A stretch of DNA of 64,000 nt, taken from contig JAKARB010000011.1 of NCBI GenBank assembly GCA_021819435.1, forward strand, positions 1 to 64,000. Reading direction: 5' to 3'. Position numbers and translations under genes: made by a program. Shown one piece after another: positions 1 through 7,196 of the stretch. Positions within the stretch are counted from its first letter, which is position 1. Every line of letters begins with the position of its first letter. This stretch comes from Pseudomonadota bacterium (GTDB taxonomy: Bacteria; Pseudomonadota; Gammaproteobacteria; Burkholderiales; Burkholderiaceae_C). A model generated the notes under the pieces. The model was given only the letters and a program-made list of their open reading frames with translations, did no database searches and was not told where the DNA came from.

Positions 1-1
1 G

Positions 2-67
2 CAAACCAGCCCCTACACCTACAGCGACATCACCAAGGCTTCACCCAAGCCGCCAGACAAGGTGTAG
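2..67 (+). CDS. C-terminal end of a phage gene (partial)
   Basis: An open frame enters from the left edge (second base of the window) and stops at TAG 65-67, leaving 21 residues ending PKPPDKV. Codon use is like the phage genes that follow. The tail is proline- and threonine-rich and carries no recognisable domain, so the product cannot be named. From its place just ahead of the other late genes it is probably a virion or tail gene. Confidence 0.6.
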   Translation, partial: QTSPYTYSDITKASPKPPDKV

Positions 68-191
68 AGTGCTGGATATGCATCCAGTGTTTTGGCTTTT
101 GTGGAGCTAACTGGATACCCCTTATATCCATACAGTACCACATCTACAGCCTGGAGGCCGCCCAGACCCAGTGATGCGATGACAGGTGCCT

Positions 192-206
192 AAACCCTGG
201 CTCTAG
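192..206 (+). promoter_or_regulatory. Candidate phage RNA-polymerase promoter, copy 1
   Basis: The 15-mer AAACCCTGGCTCTAG lies 27 bases before the ATG at 234 in an intergenic gap. It is identical at 4530-4544 and 12/15 identical at 1464-1478. It has the size of single-subunit phage RNAP promoters, and the CTCTAG/CTATAG end resembles the initiation end of T7-family promoters. The polymerase gene is not in the window, so the role is inferred from repetition and placement. Confidence 0.55.
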
Positions 207-233
207 ATCACATCAACAACTTGGAGAACCTCC

Positions 234-971
234 ATGACCGCCACCTCCGTCATCCCCCTGGCTCACGCCACCGTCATCCGAGGCCAGCAAGCCTGGAACC
301 GCATCAAGGCCACCGCCGCCGAACAACGTCAGCTCTGGCGTGACATCGGTGAGGCACTTCGTTATGGCCGCAGCCTGCACAAGGCTGACCGCGCGTTTGC
401 CCAGTGGGTGAACGAGAACGGCTTTGGGGACCTGCACCGCAACGACCGCGGGGCCGCCATGTGGCTGGCTGAGAACTGGGCTGAGGTGCAACAGGCTGAT
501 GCACCTCCTGGCCTCTCGCACCCCCGCTGGATCAAGGAATGGCTGGCGGAGCAAGTCAAGGACACGCCCCCCACCCCCGCGCTCGCTTTCGAGGCCCCAG
601 CCCGCCTCACCGCGTCCATCGAACAGGTGGCCCCTGTCGCCCACAAGGTGAACAAGCTGGCCTCCATGGCCGAACGGGGTGAGGGCCAGGAGAAGGCCAC
701 GGCCCAGAAGTACCTGGACAAGAAGGCCAAGCAGATGGGCATGGAGGCGGAGGAGCTGGTCTCCCTGAGCAAGAAGCTGGAGCCAGCCCGGACGGTCCCA
801 GCGAACTCCATGGATGTCCTGGAGGACACGCTGAAGGACGCCCTGGAGATTGCCGTAGGCCTCGCTGACTACATCAAGGGAACCCAAACGGTCGAGGGCG
901 CCACGCCGCTCACCCGCGAGTTCGCCATCTCCCTGGTCATCAAGGCGCTGGACGCGCGGGGGGTCAAGTGA
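234..971 (+). CDS. Phage protein of unknown function, 245 aa
   Basis: A soluble, charged, mostly helical protein with no signal peptide or membrane segment. Residues about 10-85 (RGQQAWNRIKAT through the AMWLAENW stretch) look like a compact helical domain. Residues 140-190 are rich in Lys, Glu and Ala and could form a coiled coil. A good Shine-Dalgarno sequence (GGAG) precedes the ATG. The gene follows candidate phage promoter 1 and overlaps the next gene by one base (TGATG), so the two are translationally coupled. I do not recognise the family. It sits just upstream of the internal virion genes, but a structural role is only a guess. Confidence 0.75.
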   Translation: MTATSVIPLAHATVIRGQQAWNRIKATAAEQRQLWRDIGEALRYGRSLHKADRAFAQWVNENGFGDLHRNDRGAAMWLAENWAEVQQADAPPGLSHPRWIKEWLAEQVKDTPPTPALAFEAPARLTASIEQVAPVAHKVNKLASMAERGEGQEKATAQKYLDKKAKQMGMEAEELVSLSKKLEPARTVPANSMDVLEDTLKDALEIAVGLADYIKGTQTVEGATPLTREFAISLVIKALDARGVK

Positions 972-1465
972 TGACCAGCCTGCAATCGCAAGTCGAAGCA
1001 CTGAACGCCAAGGTCGAAGCACTCCTCGGCTTCCTGGAGGCGGAGTCCCCCAAGAAGTTCAAGACCCCCTCGGTCAAGAAGAAGCGCAACGTTGTCCTCC
1101 TCTCCTGCGCCGAGGCAGCCCACCACCAGATTGCCACCCAGAAGCCCCACCTGGCCCGGCCCACCTGGGTCTACCTCGGCAAGGACGTGACCTGCGTCTG
1201 GCCCCTCCTGGATGTCATCTGCGGCCCCAAGCGGCAAGACATCAAGAAGAAGGCCGTGGCCTACGTGCGTGAGCACGGCCTGGGCTGGATGACGGTGGGC
1301 CACAAGGCGCACACCGACCAAGGGCCCATCCCTGTGCCTGTACGCGGCGATGAGGAGGTCCTGTACCTGCCCGTGTCTGATGCGCTGCGTGCGGTGGAGA
1401 AGGCCGCCCCTCGCATCGGCGCACGGCTGGTCCAGCAGTTCCACGAGGAGCTGCGCTCCGTCTAG
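971..1465 (+). CDS. Phage protein of unknown function, 164 aa
   Basis: Starts at the ATG overlapping the stop of the 245-aa gene (TGATG at 969-973). A GTG three bases earlier is possible but unnecessary. The N-terminal 35 residues form a short heptad-like helix (LQSQVEALNAKVEALLGFLE) followed by a Lys-rich linker. The remainder is a small mixed domain rich in Val, Trp and His, with no motif I can name. Its TAG stop lies in candidate phage promoter 2 and it is followed by a strong terminator. With the preceding gene it forms a two-gene unit of unknown role. Confidence 0.72.
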   Translation: MTSLQSQVEALNAKVEALLGFLEAESPKKFKTPSVKKKRNVVLLSCAEAAHHQIATQKPHLARPTWVYLGKDVTCVWPLLDVICGPKRQDIKKKAVAYVREHGLGWMTVGHKAHTDQGPIPVPVRGDEEVLYLPVSDALRAVEKAAPRIGARLVQQFHEELRSV

Positions 1466-1478
1466 ACCCTGCCTATAG
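1464..1478 (+). promoter_or_regulatory. Candidate phage RNA-polymerase promoter, copy 2
   Basis: AGACCCTGCCTATAG matches the copies at 192 and 4530 in 12 of 15 positions and ends in CTATAG, the bases found at the start point of many T7-family promoters. It begins on the stop codon of the 164-aa gene and lies about 70 bases before the 972-aa virion gene. A terminator hairpin at 1500-1528 sits between this site and that gene. Confidence 0.5.
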
Positions 1479-1499
1479 CGAACAACCGATCCACCACCC

Positions 1500-1528
1500 G
1501 CCCCCACGGTTCGCCCTGGGGGCTTTTT
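1500..1528 (+). terminator. Intrinsic terminator between phage genes
   Basis: A 7-bp G+C-rich stem (GCCCCCA with TGGGGGC), one mismatch, two more pairs and a TTCG tetraloop are followed directly by five T residues. It lies after the 164-aa gene and only 18 bases before the ATG of the 972-aa gene. Confidence 0.85.
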
Positions 1529-1546
1529 CATTTCCGAAGAGTCACG

Positions 1547-4465
1547 ATGAACGACAACCAACCCCTGACGGGACGCCCCGACTTCCGCCCCTCGCTGGGC
1601 ATCGCCAAGGCCGCCCCCATGGCCCGCATGAACCAGCATGTGGTCACCCCCGAGGGCCCCAGCTCCGACCTCATGGGGCTGGTGCAGGGCCTCCAGGCGC
1701 TCAACCCTGAGCTGCAAAAGATCCATGACGCCTACCGCGCGGAGGGCCGCGAGGAGTTCTCAGCCAAGGCACGGGCGGATGCAGCCAAGGAACCGAGCAA
1801 CCCGCGCGATGTGCTCACGGGCGCCCCCGTCGAAGTGCCCGAGTCCGTTCCTCCAGCCTTCACCCCGGTGTACCGCGATACCTACCGCAACGCACGCACC
1901 CAACAGGCGGCCATGGCAATCTCGCAAGACATCGCGGGCGAGTACGCGGCCAGCAAGGACCTCCCCGACTTCAATGCCAAGTCATTCCTCGCGGAGAAGC
2001 GCCAGCAGGCCCTGGCCGGCCTGACGGACCCGCACCAGGTCGCCATTATGGATGAGCACTTGACGCAACTGGAGGCCAGCATTGGGGCGGCTGACCAGGC
2101 GCGCCAGGTGAAGCGCCAGGCGGAGCGCAGCAAGTCCACGCTGTTCACCCTCACGGAGCAGGCCCTCGACCCTCTCATGGAGCCCGAGCACATCGCCGAG
2201 CGCGGTAACTGGCTGCTTGCTCAAGGTGCGGGTCTTCAGATCCTGCCTGAGGAAGCTGGCAAGGCCATCCTGCGCCGGGTCCGCTCCATGGCCGGTGACC
2301 GCCCCGAGCTGTTCGACGCCTTCGACGTGCCGGATGCGGAGGGTAAGACCCTGCGCTCCAAGTTCCCCGAGCTGTCCGAGGAAATCGACACCGGACGCCA
2401 TCAGGCACTTGCTGCCCGCACCAAGGCCATCCACGAGGCCACCGAGGCTGACCGCTTCGACTCCACCGTGCTGTGGCAGGGCCACGTCCGTGAGCGCCCC
2501 GAGTGGGTCATCTCGCCGGAAGGCCAGGACGCCCTGCGTTCGATGATTGCCCCCACAGGGTTCACCGCAGCGCAAGCCGCGAGCATGACGGCTGCGGCCC
2601 ACTCGGAGCTGGCACAGAAGCAGCACGGCAGTGAGGTCCTCCAGGCGGCCCGCATGGGAATCCTCGGGCACTACGCTGACGACAAGCAGCAGAAGGCCCT
2701 GGAGGAGCTGCAAGGTCCCAACATGCAGCAGCTCTGGGCCATCGGTGCGGGCCACGGGGACATGACCCCCGAGCAGCGCCAGCAGGCCATCCAGGCGATT
2801 GCCGAGCAGACCCTTGAGGTCCAACGGCAGACAGGCGCCACGGTGGCTGTGCGCTCCCTGGAGCACTTCCTGAATACTTCGGTGACCACCCTCCCGAATG
2901 CTGACGGCCCCACCCCGGGGTTCCTCGCCAGCGCCGAGCTGTTCAAGGCCCTCGCGGCCAATCCTCAGTTCAGGGCCACGCACTTCAAGGACAAGGCCTC
3001 AGACCTCATGCAGACCTACAACAGCCTGCGCATGGAGGAAGGCCTGGACGAGAAGACTGCCTATGTGCGCGCCTACGAGGTCAACAGCCCCGAGGCTAAG
3101 GAGCGCGCGCAGAAGCTGGTGGACTCCCCCGAGTTCCGCAAGAAGTCAGCCGACATGGCAACCAAGGTGATGGGCTCCACGTCCTACGTCTTCGGCCTGT
3201 TCGGCACGGGTGACCCCACGAACACCGCGCAGCTCCAAGGGGCCCTCTCTGAGAAGGTCAAGGAAGTGGCACGGCAGAACCCGCACCTCCCCGACTCGGT
3301 AATCCTGACCAAGGCGCAGGCCTGGCTGTCCTCCAGCTACATCCTGGACGAGACCTCGCAGATGGCCTTCCGGGTCCCCACCGGCATGGCCGCCTCAGGC
3401 CTGCAGCCCGTCATCTCGGAGCACTCAAAGAACCTGACGGCAGAGCTGAAGAAGGCTGGGGTCATCTCCAGTGAGTCCCGCCTGTTCTACTACCCTGTTG
3501 GCGAGGGCCGCCTCATGAACGTGGTGGCAATCGACGACCAGGGGACACAGAAGCTGGTCAAGCAGGTGGACGCCGGGAACCTGCAGAACGCCTTCCACAT
3601 AATGAAGAACCTGCAGAAGACCGAGGCCGAGGCGCTCAACAACGCACTGCTGGCCGCCCGGGAGGGCAAGCCGGTTACCGTGGACCCCCTGCTCATCGAG
3701 AAGGGCAAGTCCTCGGGCTTCCTCAAGGGGGAGCATGTGCGTGCCCTCACGGAGGCCCGGACCAAGGCCACCTTCGCAGCTCACGCTGGCAACCCTGCGT
3801 TCAACCTACAGCCCCCCACGGGCAACAACACGCTCAAGCCACGGGTGGACCAACAGACCACCGTGGGGCAGGCCCTGGACTTCGCCTTCTCCAACTCCCT
3901 GGGGGTGGCGAACCACATGGACCTGGCCGCTTCGCTGACGACCGTCCGCGAGGGTGTCGTGCTGTCCGCCTACGGTGACCCCGCCAAGGGGGCAGGGATG
4001 AACATCGGTGCTGGCTACAACCTCAAGGGCAACGCCAAGACCGTCGATGCAGACCTGCGCTCCGTGGGGGTCCCTGCCGAGCGACTGGCTGACGTGAAGG
4101 AAGGCCGTGCGTCCCTCACCGGGGATCAGGTCAAGGCCCTCACCAAGCTGACCCTCAAGCGGTTTGAGCCCGAGGTCATCAAGGTGGCCGAGCGCACCAA
4201 GCCGGGCCTCTGGGCATCCCTGACGGCACAGCAGAAGGCAGTGATGCTGGACGTGGCCTACCAAACGGGGGATGCATCGCAGTACACCAAGGGCTGGGCC
4301 GCACTCGCGGCGGGCAACAGCGAAGCCTTCAAGGCCGAGCTGAAGACCTACTACACCAACCAGAAGGGTGAGCGAGTGGAAGACGCCCGCTCCCTTGACC
4401 TTCGCTCCACGCTCCTCCAAGGCCCCTCTGCCTGGCGCGCTCGCCTCAAGGTGGCCGCCAAGTAA
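1547..4465 (+). CDS. Large internal virion protein with C-terminal GH24-like lysozyme domain
   Basis: This 972-aa protein is the largest phage product here. Residues 1-790 are long, charged and mostly helical, without membrane segments, as in the ejected internal proteins (gp15/gp16 type) of T7-like phages. Residues about 795-965 look like a T4-lysozyme (GH24) domain: E802 and D811 have the same spacing as the T4 catalytic Glu11 and Asp20, followed by an NIGAGYN stretch like the family's TIGxGH. The usual catalytic Thr appears to be Asn819. In T7 the muralytic domain is at the N terminus of gp16; here it is C-terminal. The likely role is local peptidoglycan opening during DNA ejection. Upstream lie a terminator and a candidate promoter; gp13-like and gp14-like genes follow. 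Confidence 0.8.
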   Translation: MNDNQPLTGRPDFRPSLGIAKAAPMARMNQHVVTPEGPSSDLMGLVQGLQALNPELQKIHDAYRAEGREEFSAKARADAAKEPSNPRDVLTGAPVEVPESVPPAFTPVYRDTYRNARTQQAAMAISQDIAGEYAASKDLPDFNAKSFLAEKRQQALAGLTDPHQVAIMDEHLTQLEASIGAADQARQVKRQAERSKSTLFTLTEQALDPLMEPEHIAERGNWLLAQGAGLQILPEEAGKAILRRVRSMAGDRPELFDAFDVPDAEGKTLRSKFPELSEEIDTGRHQALAARTKAIHEATEADRFDSTVLWQGHVRERPEWVISPEGQDALRSMIAPTGFTAAQAASMTAAAHSELAQKQHGSEVLQAARMGILGHYADDKQQKALEELQGPNMQQLWAIGAGHGDMTPEQRQQAIQAIAEQTLEVQRQTGATVAVRSLEHFLNTSVTTLPNADGPTPGFLASAELFKALAANPQFRATHFKDKASDLMQTYNSLRMEEGLDEKTAYVRAYEVNSPEAKERAQKLVDSPEFRKKSADMATKVMGSTSYVFGLFGTGDPTNTAQLQGALSEKVKEVARQNPHLPDSVILTKAQAWLSSSYILDETSQMAFRVPTGMAASGLQPVISEHSKNLTAELKKAGVISSESRLFYYPVGEGRLMNVVAIDDQGTQKLVKQVDAGNLQNAFHIMKNLQKTEAEALNNALLAAREGKPVTVDPLLIEKGKSSGFLKGEHVRALTEARTKATFAAHAGNPAFNLQPPTGNNTLKPRVDQQTTVGQALDFAFSNSLGVANHMDLAASLTTVREGVVLSAYGDPAKGAGMNIGAGYNLKGNAKTVDADLRSVGVPAERLADVKEGRASLTGDQVKALTKLTLKRFEPEVIKVAERTKPGLWASLTAQQKAVMLDVAYQTGDASQYTKGWAALAAGNSEAFKAELKTYYTNQKGERVEDARSLDLRSTLLQGPSAWRARLKVAAK

Positions 4466-4529
4466 GGGGCGGTGATATCGGTAGCCCTGGCAAGCACTTG
4501 CCGCCTGTCGGGGCCCGATTCACCCGCCC

Positions 4530-4544
4530 AAACCCTGGCTCTAG
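4530..4544 (+). promoter_or_regulatory. Candidate phage RNA-polymerase promoter, copy 3
   Basis: An exact second copy of AAACCCTGGCTCTAG, in the 197-base gap between the 972-aa virion gene and the gp13-like gene, about 118 bases before the GTG start. See the copies at 192 and 1464. Confidence 0.55.
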
Positions 4545-4662
4545 CCCCCGAGTAGCGGGCGTCCTGCCGTTGCCCTCGGGCCGCTGTAGGGCGCCTGCTG
4601 ACCCGCCTGGGCATTCATCAATCGGCCCGCACTCAGGGGGCCATCTACAGAAGACCGCAACC

Positions 4663-5106
4663 GTGCAGCACACATCATCCCAACCCATTCAGCTACGCGC
4701 AGCTCAACCGGGCGACACAGCGCACCTTCAACTTCGTCCCGAGGACGCCGCCGAGGTTCCCCCCGCGTGGGCATCCAGGGTGGAAGCAGAGATAGCCGCA
4801 GGCCGCGCTGTGGCCGCCTGGGACGGTCCCGAGCTGGTCGCCCTTTGCGGAGCGGTCCCGGGTCCCTCCCTTCTCAGTCCCTGGTTCCTCGCCAGCTCCG
4901 CCATCGAGAAGCACCGAGTGGCCGCCATGCGGCACGCACGCCATTTCGTGGCCGACCTGCTCAAGGGCGGCGCCGTGGTGGGCAACTACATCGGCAAGGC
5001 CTCCACGGCCAACCGTGAATTCATCCAGGCCCTTGGCTTCGTCATCCTCCAGTCCCCCACCGGGGACCACGACTTCTTCTACCTTCCCAAGAACCACCAT
5101 GTGTAA
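4663..5106 (+). CDS. T7 gp13-like (DUF2833) internal virion protein
   Basis: A 147-aa protein with a GNAT-like pattern. Its C-terminal half (NYIGKASTANREFIQALGF) matches the Asn-Tyr ... Phe-Leu-x2-Ile-Gly pattern near the end of T7 gp13 (DUF2833), a protein needed for virion assembly. GTG at 4663 is chosen as start. The 36 bases around it repeat, with four mismatches, at the ATG of the gene at 5669, and upstream in-frame codons are proline- and glycine-rich and look non-coding. An open frame does extend to 4498. It overlaps the next gene by 8 bases. gp13 and gp14 genes are neighbours in T7 as well. Confidence 0.78.
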   Translation: MQHTSSQPIQLRAAQPGDTAHLQLRPEDAAEVPPAWASRVEAEIAAGRAVAAWDGPELVALCGAVPGPSLLSPWFLASSAIEKHRVAAMRHARHFVADLLKGGAVVGNYIGKASTANREFIQALGFVILQSPTGDHDFFYLPKNHHV

Positions 5107-5626
5107 CCCAGTTGCAGCCATGGCCGTCCTCACCGTCGCCAGCACCTACATGGCCCACGAGGGCCAGGTCCAGGCAGCCGAAGGCCAATCGGAAGCCCTC
5201 GCGAAACAGGAGGACCTCCGCCAGATGGACATCGAGCGGCAGGCCTCCGAACAGCGCGAGATTGCCTCTCAGGAGATGAACACTGCCAACCGGCAGGCCA
5301 TCGCTGACATGGCGACCTTCGACACCATCGCAGGCGAATACGGCGGAGGCAACACCACCAGCCGCGAGCGCAACGTGATGGGTGTCCAACGCGATGAGAA
5401 CCTCGCCACCATCGGCTCCAACGGGCGCCGTGGGATGGCCGAGATTGGCTACGCCGCTCAAGCCTCCCGCAACAACACCTTGAGCCAGATTGGCGCCATC
5501 AAGGGGCCATCCCAGATTGGCACGCTGCTGTCCATCGGCGGCCAGGTTGCAGGGGCCTACGGCAGCTACCAACAGAACCAGCGGCTGGACAAGCTGGCGC
5601 CCCAGAAAGCAACCCCCGTCAAGTAA
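5099..5626 (+). CDS. T7 gp14-like internal virion protein
   Basis: A 175-aa protein starting Met-Cys, as T7 gp14 does. It has a short hydrophobic N-terminal segment (residues 3-16), then a long Gln/Glu/Ala-rich amphipathic helix (about 20-75) and a Gly/Ser-rich C-terminal part with another weakly hydrophobic stretch (about 145-160). T7 gp14 is ejected first and forms the outer-membrane part of the DNA-ejection channel. This protein is about the same length (T7: 196 aa). The ATG overlaps the end of the gp13-like gene by 8 bases, so the two are coupled. The assignment rests on architecture and gene order more than on residue identity. Confidence 0.72.
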   Translation: MCNPVAAMAVLTVASTYMAHEGQVQAAEGQSEALAKQEDLRQMDIERQASEQREIASQEMNTANRQAIADMATFDTIAGEYGGGNTTSRERNVMGVQRDENLATIGSNGRRGMAEIGYAAQASRNNTLSQIGAIKGPSQIGTLLSIGGQVAGAYGSYQQNQRLDKLAPQKATPVK

Positions 5627-5668
5627 CCCATGGCCGCACCTCGGGGCCATCCACAGGAGAACGCAACC

Positions 5669-5917
5669 ATGCAGCACAACACCACCCTGCCCACACAAGG
5701 GCAACGCGAGAAGGCCGTCTTTCGCAACCTTGCCATTCCGGTCTCGGCCTTCGACCACATCAAGGACACCCAGCGCGCCATCCAGGCGAGCACGGGCCTA
5801 GCCATCGGCCTCAATGACACCGTGGCCCACATCATCCGACAGCACAAGCAGCACCAAGCCGCCGCGCGCGCAGACCGCCGCAATGCTCCCGCAGCAGTCT
5901 TCCTGCCTCGCGCCTGA
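5669..5917 (+). CDS. Small phage protein, possibly ribbon-helix-helix
   Basis: 82 aa. The start codon lies in the 36-base leader that repeats at 4637-4672 and is preceded by GGAG. After about 18 polar residues comes a stretch (AVFRNLAIPVSAFDHIKDTQ, then a Gly/Leu-rich turn and helix to about residue 60) whose strand-helix-helix pattern fits small Arc/CopG-type DNA-binding proteins. The tail is basic and Arg/His-rich. This is a pattern match only. If correct it could be a phage regulator, otherwise a small virion protein. It overlaps the next gene by 35 bases. Confidence 0.55.
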   Translation: MQHNTTLPTQGQREKAVFRNLAIPVSAFDHIKDTQRAIQASTGLAIGLNDTVAHIIRQHKQHQAAARADRRNAPAAVFLPRA

Positions 5918-6455
5918 GGCACTACGTGCGCGGGAGACCTTCGACCTGGATACCGCCATGTTGGCGCTCCCGCCAGCGACACCCCACACATCAACCTCGG
6001 GCAACGTGGGGACCCGACTCAGGCAACACCTTGCCGCAGACATCGCCGATGGCCTGCTCAGGGAATGCGCCCGAGATGCCCTTGGGGCTCAGCGGTGCTC
6101 CGCCCAATACCTGGCCGCCCTGCGGATTGTTTTGGGCAACCAGGCGCACGCGGAGCGCGGGGGCTATCCGCTGGAGATGAACCTGCGCGTGGACTTCGCA
6201 ACCGAGCGAGTCATGCGGACCATCATCGACCAGATGAAAGCCGCAGGCATCACCGAGGGTGTGACCGTTCAGCTCGGCCATGGGCGGACTCAGACCGTGC
6301 AGCGGTTCGTCCCCAAGGCGAGCTTCGCTTTACCCAGACGCCCTTCCCTCTCCACGATGCTCAGAAAGGAGGAGGCAGCAATGGACCTGCGCCTGCGCCA
6401 CAAGGTGTGGCCCGACGACCCATGGCCTGTTGATCCATCGGAGGTGCCGCATTGA
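5883..6455 (+). CDS. Phage protein of unknown function, 190 aa
   Basis: Soluble, no signal peptide. The first in-frame ATG after the preceding gene's coding core is at 5883; another at 5958 (within DTAMLALPP) has a slightly better purine-rich leader and would give 165 aa. The middle (about residues 50-125) is Ala/Leu/Arg-rich and helical, and the C-terminal 40 residues are basic and proline-rich. No family is recognised. It is in the late operon downstream of the internal virion genes, where T7-like phages often carry small accessory or packaging genes. The stop shares bases with the next ATG (TGATG). Confidence 0.6.
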   Translation: MLPQQSSCLAPEALRARETFDLDTAMLALPPATPHTSTSGNVGTRLRQHLAADIADGLLRECARDALGAQRCSAQYLAALRIVLGNQAHAERGGYPLEMNLRVDFATERVMRTIIDQMKAAGITEGVTVQLGHGRTQTVQRFVPKASFALPRRPSLSTMLRKEEAAMDLRLRHKVWPDDPWPVDPSEVPH

Positions 6456-6790
6456 TGACGCCGCTTAACGTCACAGTAAGAGGGACAACCTTTGGTTATC
6501 AACCTGTGGTCACCACTTGGAAGACCCACGGCTCCCAATGGGCTGCATCAGATGGCCTGCGGGATGAACACATCTTGGAGACCTCCTTCCCCGGATCATC
6601 CATGGCAGGGCCACCCCTCGGGGCCTGCGGAAGAATGACCATGGAGCAACCCACAGCCGTGGGCGCCCCCATGGAAGGACTTCCGCTCACCGAGGGCCGC
6701 ACCTCAAGGCGGATCATCATCGAGGAATTCATCCCCGATGTGGTCTCCCTCCTGTGGGGCCAGCCCATGATGTGGGGAGGTCGAGCATGA
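6455..6790 (+). CDS. Small phage protein, start uncertain
   Basis: Reading from the coupled ATG at 6455 (GGAGG ten bases upstream) gives 111 aa. However, the first 60 codons use many A/T third positions unlike neighbouring phage genes and encode a weakly structured stretch. A second in-frame ATG at 6641 is preceded by CCTCGGGGCC and a purine-rich leader like the duplicated initiation region at 4637 and 5643. It would give a 49-aa product ending in a Trp/Met-rich tail. The shorter version is quite possible, in which case 6456-6640 is non-coding. No function is recognised. The stop overlaps the next start (ATGA). Confidence 0.45.
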   Translation: MTPLNVTVRGTTFGYQPVVTTWKTHGSQWAASDGLRDEHILETSFPGSSMAGPPLGACGRMTMEQPTAVGAPMEGLPLTEGRTSRRIIIEEFIPDVVSLLWGQPMMWGGRA

Positions 6791-7131
6791 GCAGTCCCGT
6801 TCCCACGGGCTCCCTCATGGGCAGCCTCCCGACACCCCAGGGTGACGCCTTCCCGATGACCAGGGCCGAAGCCGAGCGCAAGGTCCGCAAAGAGATGGCG
6901 TCACTGCTGGCCGATGCTGAGAGGCAAGCCCGGGACATCATCAAGGCTGCCGAGAAGGTCGCCATGGACCGCGCCAAAGTGCTGGAGAAGGCCAAGGCCA
7001 CCCTGGCAGCCAACAGGGCCAAGAAGGCCGCTGAGGCCGCCGCTGTGGGGTCGAGTGAGCCAGCCGCTGGGGCAGGCCCTGAGGAGGCTCCTAGCGCGTT
7101 CTACGTGGACGACTCCTGCCCCTGGGACTGA
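6787..7131 (+). CDS. Small coiled-coil phage protein, 114 aa
   Basis: Starts at an ATGA overlap with the previous gene, with GGGAGG seven bases upstream. Residues about 25-85 form a long Ala/Lys/Glu/Arg-rich helix with heptad character (from MTRAEAERKVRKEM onward). The last 15 residues are acidic and aromatic and end in CPWD. There is no membrane segment, so a holin is unlikely. It is the last gene before the late terminator. The function is unknown; a scaffolding or small-terminase-like role would fit the shape but nothing in the sequence proves it. Confidence 0.6.
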   Translation: MSSPVPTGSLMGSLPTPQGDAFPMTRAEAERKVRKEMASLLADAERQARDIIKAAEKVAMDRAKVLEKAKATLAANRAKKAAEAAAVGSSEPAAGAGPEEAPSAFYVDDSCPWD

Positions 7132-7147
7132 GCTCGGGGCGGGCTGG

Positions 7148-7179
7148 CAGGTGTTCCTCTGGGAGCACCTGTCTTTTTT
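7148..7179 (+). terminator. Strong terminator of the phage late operon
   Basis: A 10-bp stem (CAGGTGTTCC with GGAGCACCTG, one G-U pair), a TCTG loop, then TC and six T residues. It ends the plus-strand phage operon 16 bases after the last stop codon and just before the convergent cargo gene. Confidence 0.92.
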
Positions 7180-7196
7180 GTCCTGGTTCTGAGCGA

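Noticed and set aside
72-87. CTGGAT-ATGC-ATCCAG hairpin after the first phage gene
   Set aside because: Only six pairs, largely A/T around the loop, and the following T-run is interrupted; too weak to call a terminator.
4489-4502. GGCAAGCACTTGCC hairpin after the large virion gene
   Set aside because: Five pairs with no T-run; not a convincing terminator or regulatory site.
6520-6537. AGACCCACGGCTCCCA as a fourth phage promoter
   Set aside because: It matches the motif only with an inserted base and lacks the CTATAG/CTCTAG end.
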